Assembly (NCBI RefSeq): GCF_963169125.1 | Contig: NC_084796.1 | Span: forward strand, 87,590,888-87,654,887 | Reading direction: 5' to 3' | Source: Humulus lupulus | Taxonomy: Eukaryota; Streptophyta; Magnoliopsida; Rosales; Cannabaceae | DNA length: 64,000 nt | Shown: positions 34,189 through 46,023 of the stretch, piece by piece | How positions within the stretch are numbered: position 1 is the first letter of the stretch | Layout: every line of letters begins with the position of its first letter | Made by a program: the position numbers and the translations under genes | The notes under the pieces: model-generated | Database searches by the model: none | What the model saw: only the letters and a program-made list of their open reading frames with translations | What the model was told of the DNA's origin: nothing

Positions 34189-37100
34189 TTAAAGCAAGTA
34201 AGGCATTTCTCTCAATCCCATATTACGTACATGACCCTCCATAGAGAATCTTTCAAGCACTTTATCTATATAATTTGCTTGTGAAAGTGCTAGGAGCTTG
34301 TTCTTTCTATCTCTTAGAATTTTAATGCCTAGAACATAGCTCGCTTCTCCCAAATCTTTCATTTGGAATTTGTCAGCCAACCATTTCTTTACATTTGATA
34401 ATGTCTCTACATCATTCCCAATGAGTAGGATATCATCAACATAAAGAACTAAGAAAACCACAATTTTTCCTTTGATGTATTTATAAACACATGCTTCGTC
34501 AACATTTTGCTCGAAACCATATGTTTTAATAGTTTCATCAAATGTTAAGTTCCAAGATCTTGATGCTTGTTTCAATCCATATATGGATTTCAACAATTTG
34601 CATACCTTTTTATCTTGATCCTTCTTTATGAACCCTTCTGGTTGTTCCATATAAATGGTTTCATCAAGGTGGCCATTCAGAAAAGCTGTCTTGACGTCCA
34701 TTTGCCATATCTCATAATTATAGATGGCAGCTATGGATAAGAGTATGCTAATGGACTTAAGCATGGCCACAGGAGAAAATGTTTCTTCATAGTCCACACC
34801 CTCTCTCTGTGTGTAGCCTTTGGCCATAAGCCTTGCTTTATAGGTTTCTACCTTTCCATCTGCACCCCTTTTCTTCTTGTAGATCCATTTGCATCCAATG
34901 GCATTAACATTGTCAGGCAGATCTACAAGTTCCCAGACTGAATTGGAATACATTGATTCCATTTCTTGATTCATGGCTTCTTGCCACTTATCAACATCAG
35001 GGTCTTCCATTGCTTCTTTAAAAGTCAATGGATCGTCCTTTTCAGTATCTGATACAAGAACGCGTGCCTCATGTTCGTAGCAAATAGGTTGTCTCACAAT
35101 CCTCCCACTACGACGTTGCACTGGTTTTTCCTTTTCAGGAAATGTGGTTTCTTTGGTTGTTTTGTCATTAACCGATGAAGAGGATGGAGATGGAATATTA
35201 TCTGTCATTAGTTCCTCTAAAACTACTTTGCTCCGAGGTTTAAAATCATTCATATAGTCGTGTTCTAAAAAGGTTGCATTTGTCGAAACAAATACCTTTT
35301 GATCACTTGGGCTATAGAAATATCCACCTCTTGTTTCTGGAGCATAGCCCACGAATATACACACTTCAGACCTAGAATCCAGTTTTCCAGATTTAGGTCT
35401 TAGCACATGAGCAGGACAACCCCAAATACGGAAATGTCGTAAACTAGGTTTACTTCCATTCCATAGTTCCAGAGGTGTCTTTGTCACAGCTTTGGACGGA
35501 ACTACATTCAAAATGTAGTTAGCCGTTTGTAGTGCATATCCCGAAAACGATAAGGGAAGTGAAGAGTAGCTTAACATAGACCTGGCCATGTCCAACAGAG
35601 TCCGGTTTCTTCTCTCTGAAACTCCGTTTTGTTGTGGCATTCCAGGTGCTGTGAGTTGGGATAGAATTCTATGCTCCAGCAAGAAATCTTTGAATTCAGA
35701 ATCCAAATATTCACCACCACGATCAGATCGGAGTGTTTTTAAAGATTTACCTAATTGCTTCTCAGCTAAAGCTTTGAAGTCTTTAAACCTTTCAAAAGTT
35801 TCTGACTTCTTAAGCATTAGGTACACATGACCGTATCTAGAATAGTCGTCAGTGAATGTGACAAAATATTCATAACCACCTCGAGCTTGAATGTTAATTG
35901 GACCACATACATCACTATGTATTAGCTCTAGTGGTTCTTTGGCTCTATTTCCCTTCGAAGTGAAAGGTCGTTTAGTCAATTTTCCTTCTAAACAGGATTC
36001 ACAAACTGGTAGGGTTCCAACTGTTAGTTCCCTTAGAGGTCCATCTTTAGTAAACCGGTTTATCCTATCTAGACTGATATGACCTAATCTTAAGTGCCAT
36101 AGATACGTGTCATTTTCTTTAGAAACCTTTTGTCTTTTGTTACTTTGCAGAACAGCTACTTTAAACAATTCAGAATTATTGAGCGATTTTTCTATTGGAT
36201 TAAGCATGTACAGTCCGTCCTTTTGTTTTGCATGACAAATATTGTTCCCATTCCTTGAAATAAAAATCATATTATTATTAAAAGAAATGTTAAAATTTTG
36301 TTCATGTAACAAAGATAAAGAAATAATGTTTCTAGTAATTTCAGGAATAAATAGCACATTATTCAAAACTAGAAAATTGTTCTTAAAATTTAAACGGATT
36401 GTTCCACATGCTTTGGCTGAAACAAGCGCTCCACTTCCCACTCTCATAGTCATCTCTCCTTGCTCCAACTGCTTTGCGGACTCAAGCATCTGCAAACAAG
36501 AACAAACATGGTTAGTGGAACCAGAATCAACTATCCATGATAATTTATCTTGTTCCACCATACAAGCTTCGAGTACAAGTAAATCTGATTTACCTTTCTT
36601 TTTCTCTTTTAGCTCAGCGAGATACTTTGGACAGTTTCTCTTCCAATGACCATCGACATTACAATGGAAACATTTTCCTTTGGGTGCCTTTTGTTTGGGG
36701 TCATTGTTCTTTTTGTTCTCGAGCGCCTTGGATGACTTCTTTGCCTTTTTCGGATTGTCCTTTTTAGGTTTGCTGTCATTGTTATTGCCTTTTCTTTTCT
36801 TCTTTGAAGAAGATGGTTTTGCTTCAGCCTGACTTGAGATGGTCTTATTCAAAGACTCAAAAGTTTGTAATTCATTCAGCAATTGTGTCATGTTAAAATC
36901 TAATTTGTTCATGACATAATTTGTTGTGAATGCAGAAAAGGTAGGAGTTAAAGACTCAAGGATAATGCTTACTTGTGTCTTTTCATCCATGACTGCTCCA
37001 TGCGTCTCAGCTTCATGAAGTACACTGATCATGTTCAAAACATGCTCACGCACAGATTGACCTTTCTTCATCTTAGCATTCATGTAGGTTCTAGTAGCCT

Positions 37101-37443
37101 CATGACGACTTTGATCAGATGGGCGCCCAAACATTTCCTTAAGAGATTCTAGTATCTCAAAAGAAGTTTCCATGGATTCATGCTTTGTTCGTAAGACATC
37201 ACTCATGCTTACAATCATATAGCACTTAGCTTTGTTATTGGATTGAATCCATGCATCAAATTTTTCCCGAACATGTTTCGGGGCATTGGCGCCAGGTTCT
37301 TCAGGACATTCCTCATTTAGGACAAACTTGTGGTTTTCACTAACCAACAACAGATTCATATTTGATTTCCATTTTATGAAGTTATCACCAGTTAATTTTT
37401 CTTGTGCAATCAAAGCAGTGATGGGATTTCCAGAGATAGACAT
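34189..37443 (-). CDS. copia gag-protease-integrase-RT polyprotein, open frame, RNase H absent
   Basis: The frame is open for 1131 codons. I set the start at the ATG 37443-37441 (MSISGNPITAL), giving 1084 aa, because the 47 upstream residues are hydrophobic leader translation. Order: gag domain; zinc knuckle C-x2-C-x4-H-x4-C (CFHCNVDGHWKRNC); protease DSGS; integrase HHCC finger (WHLRLGH ... CESC) and D,D-35-E core (HSDVCGP, FTDDYS, NGVSERRNRTLLD); RT with WIYKKK, MDVKTAFLNG and YVDD (FLVLYVDDILL). After ANYIDKVLERFS the frame changes to a short unrelated tail and stops at 34191-34189, 15 bp from the LTR. The family normally has about 200-250 more residues with RNase H there, so an internal deletion removed it. 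No premature stop is seen otherwise, unlike the gypsy elements. Confidence 0.9.
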   Translation of the reverse strand: MSISGNPITALIAQEKLTGDNFIKWKSNMNLLLVSENHKFVLNEECPEEPGANAPKHVREKFDAWIQSNNKAKCYMIVSMSDVLRTKHESMETSFEILESLKEMFGRPSDQSRHEATRTYMNAKMKKGQSVREHVLNMISVLHEAETHGAVMDEKTQVSIILESLTPTFSAFTTNYVMNKLDFNMTQLLNELQTFESLNKTISSQAEAKPSSSKKKRKGNNNDSKPKKDNPKKAKKSSKALENKKNNDPKQKAPKGKCFHCNVDGHWKRNCPKYLAELKEKKKGKSDLLVLEACMVEQDKLSWIVDSGSTNHVCSCLQMLESAKQLEQGEMTMRVGSGALVSAKACGTIRLNFKNNFLVLNNVLFIPEITRNIISLSLLHEQNFNISFNNNMIFISRNGNNICHAKQKDGLYMLNPIEKSLNNSELFKVAVLQSNKRQKVSKENDTYLWHLRLGHISLDRINRFTKDGPLRELTVGTLPVCESCLEGKLTKRPFTSKGNRAKEPLELIHSDVCGPINIQARGGYEYFVTFTDDYSRYGHVYLMLKKSETFERFKDFKALAEKQLGKSLKTLRSDRGGEYLDSEFKDFLLEHRILSQLTAPGMPQQNGVSERRNRTLLDMARSMLSYSSLPLSFSGYALQTANYILNVVPSKAVTKTPLELWNGSKPSLRHFRIWGCPAHVLRPKSGKLDSRSEVCIFVGYAPETRGGYFYSPSDQKVFVSTNATFLEHDYMNDFKPRSKVVLEELMTDNIPSPSSSSVNDKTTKETTFPEKEKPVQRRSGRIVRQPICYEHEARVLVSDTEKDDPLTFKEAMEDPDVDKWQEAMNQEMESMYSNSVWELVDLPDNVNAIGCKWIYKKKRGADGKVETYKARLMAKGYTQREGVDYEETFSPVAMLKSISILLSIAAIYNYEIWQMDVKTAFLNGHLDETIYMEQPEGFIKKDQDKKVCKLLKSIYGLKQASRSWNLTFDETIKTYGFEQNVDEACVYKYIKGKIVVFLVLYVDDILLIGNDVETLSNVKKWLADKFQMKDLGEASYVLGIKILRDRKNKLLALSQANYIDKVLERFSMEGHVRNMGLREMPYLL

Positions 37444-37965
37444 ATTCTGAATAAAAAAATACAAATATATTATTATTATATTTAGAAAACTAAATATCAA
37501 AGTTTCGGAAATTAAACGTGATGCATGAGCACAATTAAAACACATAAAATAAAGATTAATTTCCACGATAAAATTTTCTAACAATTAAAGTGCCGCCTTA
37601 GGGTCGGTCAAATTAATTTTAGAGAATTTATAAGACATTCTTATCTTTATTGTTTAATACTTAAAATAACTCTTTATTTTCTCTTTTAAACATTAAAGTA
37701 CCGCTTAGTTTGGTCAAGTTATGATTATCCACTCTCAAGCTTAATCATAACTTTGTGAGTGTAACCCATCATTTCGGAGTTCATGACTTAACTTAGGACA
37801 TGCCGCCTTAGGGTTGGTCAAGCCTAAAATACATCATTAGTTCCTATCTATGTAAGAAATATAACCTTGCTATTGATATGTCCAGACACCTTCCTTAGGG
37901 GGACGAAAACAAAGCCGTCGCGAGGCGCTATTCATATCTCGCGGTGTTATATTAATAATGGAGAT
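37444..37965 (-). other. Leader of element 5, gag-proximal part
   Basis: No gene. Three spaced copies of a GCCGCCTTAGGGTCGGTCAA-like block lie at 37591, 37698 and 37801 (about 105 bp apart; the middle copy is decayed). The end, GAGAT (37961-37965), is one copy of the element 6 target duplication. The leader resumes at 49596. Confidence 0.6.
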
Positions 37966-38557
37966 TGTTGACCCAGATTTTGGCCAACTGACACAGAGTC
38001 AGAATATGCTTGATGTGAATGAATGTGTTGACAAGAACCGAATGGAAAAAAGTAAAAAGAACACGATATTTATAGTGGTTCAGCCCCAGGATCTGGTAAT
38101 GACCTACGTCCACTTAGACTGTTATTGATATAAGAATCAAAGGAGTGATCAAAGAACAATGGTTCAATGAGTTTCACTATCCTCTGAAGAACAATACAAT
38201 ATTCCAAGGAGAATTATTCTAGTCTCAAATAATTCAAAAGCCAAAAGTCCACTCCCTTGAGCTATCTTTTTCTATTTATAGGCTCAAGGGGGATTACATG
38301 ATTTAGTTGCCGATATTCTCTCCTAAATAATCAGATATTCAGGAGATTGTGTGAGTTAAATTCGGGATCTACAAAGATCTTTACAGTAATATTACATTGC
38401 ATGCGGAACCATCGACCAGCCTGGTCGCAGGTAAGACTGGGCCGCTTACTGCTTCTAATACGTCTTCTGGTCGGTACACTAGCAGAGCTCTTCCAGGCGT
38501 CAGCCACGTGTCCAGGGATTACTTGCCATGTCATCAACTCTAATTTTTTGGATAACA
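37966..38557 (-). repeat. 3' LTR of element 6
   Basis: TGTTGACCC to GGATAACA. It is followed at 38558 by TTTGCCCCCCAAG, the polypurine tract read from the minus strand. Confidence 0.93.
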
Positions 38558-38789
38558 TTTGCCCCCCAAGTTTATTTATTACGAGCAATAAATAAACTTT
38601 TTGAGCGAACGACCCTTCGGTAACCTCGCCTTATGTGTTAGAACCCTTCGTGTGTTCTTGGAAAAAGTAACCTACTCCTGTCTAATCATGACTTTTTGGT
38701 TCCCCAGTAATAGTTCAACGGCTATTCTGCTTCCCCATACTTCAAAAAAGGGAAACTGATGATTACACCTTTTTAATGCCACAGACAAA

Positions 38790-39397
38790 CTTATATAACA
38801 TCTCCGAAGCCTTCCTTTTCTTTTTACACATGCCACTACTCACTCCAGAAACCCTAAAACCAGAGCTCTTGTCTTCTCCCAGAGACCGTTCTTCTACAAT
38901 TTCAAGATTCAACCCGAGAGCACTCCGACTTCCGAAGACTCTTTACCATTCTCAACGATCTTCTTTTCGGTAAGTCTTCGAATCTTTATGTTTCAAATTT
39001 TCATATTGCATGCTTCTGTATGCAAACTTTTGAGTTCATCTGCTTCTGGTTTGAGATGCTTGTGAGTAGAATGTCTTGTAGGCGAAAAAGGGTTACGAGT
39101 TAGTTTAATAGTCGGGATCATATTTTTAGGACGTAAAATCGAAGTAAAATTTCGATCTTTAGGCTAGTTGGAAAATAGGTTTTTCCCGCCCTAAGGGGAG
39201 TTAAAAAAGCTTTTTTGAAAAACTTTTTACTATCATCCTTTGATCCGTTTCTCAAACTGTTTGTGTGGAAAAATTTAGCTTTTTGTTAGAATGTTGTTGT
39301 ATAAAAGCTTGACTTTTATACTCGACTAGCACCATTCTAAAAAGCCTTTTAAAAATTCTCTATCCTCACCTCCCCATTCTTCTGTTTGCAGACTTTG
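38790..39397 (+). promoter_or_regulatory. Promoter, leader exon and leader intron of the element 6 antisense gene
   Basis: TATA-like TTATATAAC is at 38790-38798. The leader ends CTTTTCG|GTAAGT near 38970. The acceptor CTGTTTGCAG ends at 39391, with the ATG at 39398. Position and borders match element 2. Confidence 0.55.
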
Positions 39398-42017
39398 ATG
39401 CCAGATTTGTGGGGAGGTGAACGGCCCATCGACGACGATCTTCTCGCCCAGCTACTCGAAGGCGAAGAACAACCGGCCGACCGAATCCACGAGATTCCCT
39501 TCTCACGATCCTCTTCCAGACCTTGTCCTCAAATGGCCCGTTCCAAATCCGTATAGAAGAAAAGACCTGAATTCGACGGTAGTCCAAACCCTCCTGCCCA
39601 GCCTGACTCGCAGGCTAGGGTTCCCTCGACCAGCGGTCGAGACAATCCTGTTCCTAACCCTAACATCCAAATTATAGCCCGCCCTCGCCATCAGAATCTG
39701 CCTGATGTCGAGTGGTATATCTCCTCGACCAGCATAGTGATCCCTCGGATGGTTGCTAACTATTTCAGGAAGTATCCTCTCACAGGGGTTACCATTAGAA
39801 TTCCTGCCGCAGACCAAAGGGCTAACCTCCCTGGAGGTATATACAGCGCTTGGTCTCGGTATCACATAGAGGCAGGGGCTTTCCTCCCTCTACATCCTTT
39901 TTATCAGGGGGTGGCTAATTATTTCGATGCCGCCCCCTTCCAAATTACTCCAAACGGATATAGAATGCTGGCCGCACTCTATATCTTGTACAAACTTAAA
40001 AAATGGCCTGAACCTACCCCCCACGAGGTCAATTATCTTTTCGACCTTAAATCCAACCCGCAACAATATGGGACGGGTTTCTTCCATCTTTGTCACCAGG
40101 AGACAAACCGGACGTTCCTGAGTGACACTACGCATATATCCAACGTGGGGCAGTACAGTAAGGAGTACTTCCTTTCTCCGGACATAACCAGCAACAACCT
40201 GGCCTTCGCTCGAGGAGGTAAGTGCTGTCTTTTACTGGTCGATACTTTTGATCAAAGAGTCTCCCTTTATTCTTCTCAAACTATACTTTTTCTTTCAGGC
40301 CCATGGTTACGTCCAACCCCAACACCAAACATGGTGTTGAGGTCCAATGCACTGGCCAGGATGACGGACGCGAAAAAAAGCATCAAGTCCCTGGTCACTG
40401 ATGAAAACCTGAGGCTGTCTGGCCTCCTGGCTCCTCGCCATGAAACAAGAGGACCCGTGGTAGCCGATGCCACTTCCGAGGGGGTTCCCGAGCAGCAACC
40501 TCCTGCGTCCCCTCCCCGAAGGAGGCTGACGGGGGTTACAATCAGGGAGCCCACGGGCAATCCTTCCACAGAAAGGCCTTCTGCTCCCCAAGGCAAAGGG
40601 AAACAAAAGGCCAAAGAGCCGGTTGTGGACTTGGGGGAATCCTCTTATGAGAACGGTAAAGTTATTTTGCTTTTAAATAGCTTGCCAATTCCCTGTCATT
40701 TGTTTGACGGGGAGGGCAACTTTACATATACTCCAAATCTAGGGCTAGACTTCTTCATGCCAGATAGTGAGTGTATGCCTAATAGGGTCAATAGTATAGC
40801 GACCATTAGTTGTAGCTCGGGTATTACTTTGTGACCTTCTTTTCTGTTTTGATAAGAGTCTTCATCTACCTTTATCTTTACCCTTTGCATGTTTTTACTT
40901 GTGTGCAGATATGGCCACTCCCAACGTCTTTGACTTATACCAGGCTGAGGAGGAAGAGGAATTTCCTCAGCTCCGGCGAAAGTCATCAAGGAGACACAAT
41001 GGTGAAACCAGCCAGGGGCCCGCCAAAAAGAGTCGAACAGAAGACCCTCCCAAGGACGTGCGACTGGGCAAACTTCTGCTCATCCTCCAGATCCTGCTGA
41101 GAAACAGACTCCTCCTGCCCCGTCAAACCCTCCGGCTGCGCCCACCAGGGAACAAAACAAGCGGGAAGAAACTCTTGGGGCCAAAATCTCGAGCCATGCC
41201 TTACGAGCAGCCAAAGATCGCCTCACGCACATCGCGAAGAACGACTGCGTCAAAAATGCACTGGTTGAGGCAGAGAGTATGGCAGTCAACCAAATTCTGA
41301 ACAGGACTCTGAATGAAATATCCAGCGTAAGTGCCTCTTTATCTCTTAGGCCTTAATCTATTATTCTTTGCAACAGGTTCTAACTTTATCTTCTGTCCTC
41401 AGGCTTTGCTGTCTGCAACTGCTGCTCGTACCCGCACCCAAGCCACCATCGAACAGGCTCGGGCAAAGGCTATCGAGAGGCACCAGGTGAAAGCGGCCGA
41501 GGAACTTTCGGCTGCAGAGGCCAGGCATGCAAAGGAGTTGGAGGCGATGGTTCAATAGAGGGATGCCGCGGTGACCAAGCTATCGGAGGCTGAAGCTTCA
41601 AAGGTTGCTATAATAAAGCAGAGGGAGGAGTATCAGGAGGCCAGCCGAGTCCAGTATCGCGAAGTCAAGAGACTGGGTGAGGTGCTTAAGTCCAAGGATG
41701 AGGCCATCGCTACTCTTGAGGGCCAAGGGGAGTAGCTGAGGCTTGACAACTCTAAAAATCTGGAAAGATATAAGAGGACGACGCTCCGGTGTTTTTACAA
41801 CTTCTGGAAACACAATCAGGGTGCTGACTTCAGCTATCTTTCAGAAGATGTTAGGACTGCCGAGCTGGCTCACTGCACCGCTCAACTGGCTGAAGAGGAG
41901 GCAAGAGCCAGGGTCCCTGCTTCCCCAAGCATTGCTGGCGTAGAGGAAGAAGGAGCTGCTGAGGATGCTGCCAACCAGAATGCTGATAAAGACCCCCCTG
42001 CTCCCAATGCCTCTTGA
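39398..42017 (+). pseudogene. Antisense extra gene of element 6 (Transposase_28-like plus coiled coil), broken
   Basis: Coding exons by eye: 39398-40217, 40299-40655, 40909-41326, 41403-42017, with GT-AG borders and consistent phases. The conserved core is at about codons 125-215 (GAFLPLHPFYQGVANYF, TPHEVNYLFDL, SDTTHISNVGQY). Exon 2 starts GPWLRPTPTPNM, as in element 1 (GPFYRPLPTQAM). The last exon is a coiled coil (Ala/Glu/Lys-rich) ending with a conserved CFYNFWKHNQ-like block and an acidic tail. Breaks: TAG at 39554-39556, a one-base frameshift near 41060, and TAGs at 41556 and 41733. It is convergent with pol, whose stop is at 42715. Role unknown; it is not required for transposition of gypsy elements in general, so a regulatory or targeting role is only a guess. 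Confidence 0.8.
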
Positions 42018-42052
42018 GCTTTTTTATTATTATTTTTTCTTTCTTTTTATTA

Positions 42053-42116
42053 CACGACCTACGGGTCGTGATGTAAAGACAATACCTTTTTTTTTTAATT
42101 TGCTGCATGGGCAGCA
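42053..42116 (+). terminator. Two hairpins in the 3' region of the element 6 antisense gene
   Basis: CACGACC-TACG-GGTCGTG (42053-42070) has a 7-bp stem closing a C(UACG)G tetraloop. TGCTGC-ATGG-GCAGCA (42101-42116) has a 6-bp stem. Element 2 keeps the second stem (GCTGC-GAGG-GCAGC near 52938) but only a remnant of the first. They lie just past the stop of the antisense gene. Calling them 3'-end structures is inference; 42118-42714 otherwise holds no gene. Confidence 0.4.
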
Positions 42117-42714
42117 AACTTTTCCTTTTATTTGAACAGTTACATCCAAGCAGTGATGCTTGCGGTGTAAAAGATTGCATCATGATGCTATAACATTTTC
42201 ATTTATTATAACATTTGTTCGTATGACCGAACTTAGAATAGTACTTTGGCTTGATTTAACAAAATATAAAATTTGAAAAATACTCTAAGTACCTTAGCAT
42301 GCTTTCACTCATTTTGTTCATGTGTTTACGTACCTCATGGTACGCTTTGCTATCGATGTGCCTTATATGCCCCCCAAGTGATCGAGGAGCTTTAGGTCCT
42401 TGGTCACTTGCCTTGACCATGACCTGTTTGAACATTTCTGCTCGCGTGAAAAAGTAATACTTGTAATACAGCAAAGCAACACACGTAATGAACAAATACT
42501 TGTAAATATAAATTCACAAAGGTTGGCAAGAATGACTGGTTGCGCACAGTCCCTTATAATCTCGTATTAAAAATGGACTAAACATGTCTTTACGAGTGAT
42601 TCTAAAATAGAATCTTTCATATACGAGCGATTAGGCATATAACGTGGCTAACCCTCTTTGCAAAACTTGTAAAAAGTAAAATTTAATACAAGCCAGTCCT
42701 TTAAAAAGGACTGT

Positions 42715-44520
42715 TTACTGATAATACTTGCGTAGGTGTTCTCCATTCCAATAACATGGAACGAGATCTCCGTTTAGGCGTGCAAGTTTGTATGTGCCCG
42801 GATGAAGGACTTCTTCAATCTGGTAAGGTCCTTCCCAATTAGGTCCGAGTACTCCCGCAGTGGGGTCACGGGTGTTTAAGAAAACTCGTTGTAGCACCAA
42901 GTCTCCGACGTTGAATTTTCTTTCTTTAACTTTGGAGTTAAAGTACCGGGCGACTTTTTGCTGGTATGCAGCAACTCGAAGTTGGGCCTTCTCCTGTATC
43001 TCGTCAATTGAGTCTAGGGATTCCATTATCAGTTGGCTGTTCTGGTCCTGGTCGTATGTTATGCGTCGATGTGAGGGGGGATCTAAGTCGACAAGTAACA
43101 TAGCCTCATATCCGTAAGCTAGGGAAAATGGGGTATGACCTGTCGCTGTTCGGTGAGATGTTCTATACGACCAGAGGACTTCAGGTAGCTGCTCCGGCCA
43201 TGCTCCTTTAGCATCTTCAAGTCTTTTCTTCAAGGTATCTTTAAGAGTTTTTTTCACGGCTTCGACCTGCCCGTTTGCTTGGGGATGCGCAACTAAAGAA
43301 AAGCTTTTAATAATTCCATGTCTTTCGCAGAAGTCGGTGAATAAGTCACTGTCAAATTGGGTTCCGTTGTCTGAAACTATCTTTCGGGGAAAACCATAGC
43401 GGCAAAAAATGTTCTTGATGACAAAGTCAAGAACTTTCTTGGTCGTTATGGTGGCGAGTGGTTCAGCCTCGGCCCATTTGGTGAAGTAATCAACTACCAC
43501 GATTGCGTACTTTACTCCGCCTTTCCCTGTAGGAAGGGATCCAATCAAATCTATCCCCCATACTGCAAAAGGCCACGGGCTTTGCATCTGCTTTAATTCG
43601 TTTGGAGCTGCTCGTGGGATCTTGGAGAACCTTTGACATTTATCGCATCTTCGTACAAACTCCATTGAATCCTTGTTCATAGTTGGCCAGAAGTAGCCTT
43701 GCCTTAGAATCTTCTTTGCCAAACTCTGCCCCCCAGCGTGATCCCCGTAGAAGCCTTCATGTACCTCTTTCATGAGTTCCTTAGCTTTTTCTGGTGCAAC
43801 GCATCTGAGTAATGGCATTGAATATCCTCTTCGGTACATAACACCATCAATTAATATGTATCTAGCGGCTCTCCTTTGTAGAGTTCTGGCTTTGTTTCTA
43901 TCTGCTGGTAGCACACCGTTCATCAGATACTCCAAGTAAGGTGCCATCCATGTATCCTCCATTCGAATCTCCATGTTGGTCTCGACCGCTTGTATGCTTG
44001 GCTCACTCAGCCTTTCTACTGGCACAATGTTCAAAGTGTCAGCATCTTTTGTGCTCGCAAGTTTTGCTAAGGCGTCTGCGTTTGAATTCTGATCCAGTGG
44101 TATTTGCTGGAGGGTGTACTCTGTGAACTGGGCTAGCAGGTCCTTCATTTTATTTAAGTAGGCTACCATTTTTAAACCTCGCGCTTGGTATTCTCCTAGA
44201 ACTTGGTTTACGACCAGCTGTGAGTCACTGTAAATATCAAGCGTCTTTATGCTCAGATATTTTGCCATTCTCAACCCAGCGAGGAGCGCTTCGTATTCGG
44301 CTTCATTATTTGACGCGGTGAAGTCGAACCTGATGGCGCAGTGAAATCGATGCCCTTCCGGCGTTATCAATATCACTCCTGCTCCAGCGTGGGATTCGTT
44401 GGACGACCCATCCGTGAATAACTTCCACGAAGGAGCATTGTCTTGAGGCTCAGGCGCTTTAGGCTGTTCGCACTGTTCGCTGTCTGTGAGTTCGGTGAAT
44501 TCTGCAATAAGGTCGGCCAA
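42715..44520 (-). pseudogene. Second RNase H and integrase of element 6 pol
   Basis: Open for 601 codons. It includes the RNase H block WKLFTDGSSNESHAGAG and SNNEAEYEALLAGL, the integrase zinc finger ending CDKC, and the D,D-35-E core (WGIDLIG, SDNGTQFDSDLF, ANGQVEAVKKTL), with all three acidic residues seen. It ends in a C-terminal domain (FNVGDLVLQRVF ... EHLRKYYQ). The stop TAA at 42717-42715 is natural; element 3 ends in the same RYYQ-type sequence. It is separated from the RT segment only by a TGA at 44544-44542 where element 2 has an Arg codon, so it is part of one polyprotein. Confidence 0.88.
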
Positions 44521-44541
44521 GACTTGTCCCTTTACTGCTGC

Positions 44542-45988
44542 TCACGATGAATAGGTTATATCGAACTGCCCTAGTTCGACTGTCCATTTTAATAATTGTC
44601 CAGCTGCTTCTGGTTTTTGGAGGACTTGTCGAAGGGGCTGGTCAGTTAAAACTGTGATAGGATGGGCTTGAAAGTAGGGCCGTAGCTTTCTAGAGGCTAG
44701 GATTAAGCAATATGCTAACCTTTCAATTGGTGGATATCTCAATTCTACCCCGATCAATCTCTTGCTAACATAGTAGACTGCTTTCTGCACGCCTTCGTCC
44801 TTTCGCACTAGCACCGCACTAGCAGCAACTTCAGTAATTGCTAGGTAAATAAACAAAGTTTCTCCTTCGATTGGCTTTGATAAGATGGGAGGTTGTGCCA
44901 TATGAGTTTTCAAGGCCTGGAATTCTTGCTCGCAGTCTCCTGTCCATTCAAACTTCTTATTTCCCCTAAGTAGATTGAAAAAAGGGACGCACTTGTCTGT
45001 TGACTTTGAAATAAATATACTTAGGGCTGCGATCCTCCCGGTTAGACTTTGTACATCTTTGATCCTTTCTGGCGATTTCATGTCGATCAGGGCCTTTATC
45101 TTGTCGGGGTTGGCCTCGATTCCTCTTGAATTTACAATGAACCCCAAAAACTTCCCTGATCCAACTCCGAAGGAACATTTCAGGGGATTTAACTTCATTT
45201 GGTATTTGTTCAGTACGTCAAAGCTCTCTTGTAAATCCCTTACATGTCCTTCTGCCTTTTTAGACTTTACCAGCATGTCGTCCACGTATACCTCCATGTT
45301 TACTCCGATCAGCTCCTTAAACATGTGGTTGACTAGCCGTTGGTAAGTCGCACCTGCATTTTTCAGTCCAAAGGGCATTACTTTGTAACAGTATAAGCCT
45401 GTATCGGTCCAAAAGCTGGTGTGATCCTCGTCAGGGGGGTGCATGCTAATCTGGTTGTAGCCTGAATATGCATCCATGAACGAGAGGATCTCGTGCCCTG
45501 CAGTTGCATCGACTATCTGGTCGATTCTTGGGAGTGGGAAGCAGTCTTTTGGGCATGCTTTATTGAGGTCTGTAAAATCCACGCAGGTCCGCCACTTGCC
45601 GTTAGGCTTGGGAACCAGCACTGGATTGGAGACCCACGATGGATAAAATGCCACCCTGATGAACCCATTCTCCTTTAGTCTTTCAACTTCTTCTTTTAAG
45701 GCTCACGATCTATCCTTATCGAGCAGCCTTCTCTTTTGTTGTACGGGTGGAAAGGTCTTGTCTATATTCAGAACATGGCTGATAACTGTAGGATCTATCC
45801 CAGCCATGTCTTTGTGCGATCAGGCAAAAACATCCTGGTTCTTCCGCAAAAATTCCACCAGTGCGTGCTTCGTGGTGGGCTCTAGGTTCTTCCTGACCTT
45901 CACGACTCTGGTCGGGTCTTTTTCGTCGAGTTGGACCTCTTCCAGGTCCTCGACGGGTCCAACGTTTTCTTCAAAATCCCCAAAGTGA
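44542..45988 (-). pseudogene. Reverse transcriptase and first RNase H of element 6 pol
   Basis: The open part is 45654-44542 (370 codons). It has WRTCVDFTDLNKACPKD, SFMDAYSGYNQIS, and YVDD in MEVYVDDMLVKSK, followed by the connection and RNase H-like region. The pol frame extends upstream to about 45988 through two TGAs (45822-45820, Trp in element 2; 45705-45703). The true polyprotein therefore starts well before the first Met seen here. Confidence 0.86.
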
Positions 45989-46023
45989 GGATCTAAGTCT
46001 CTATCCTCACTTTGGGCAACACC

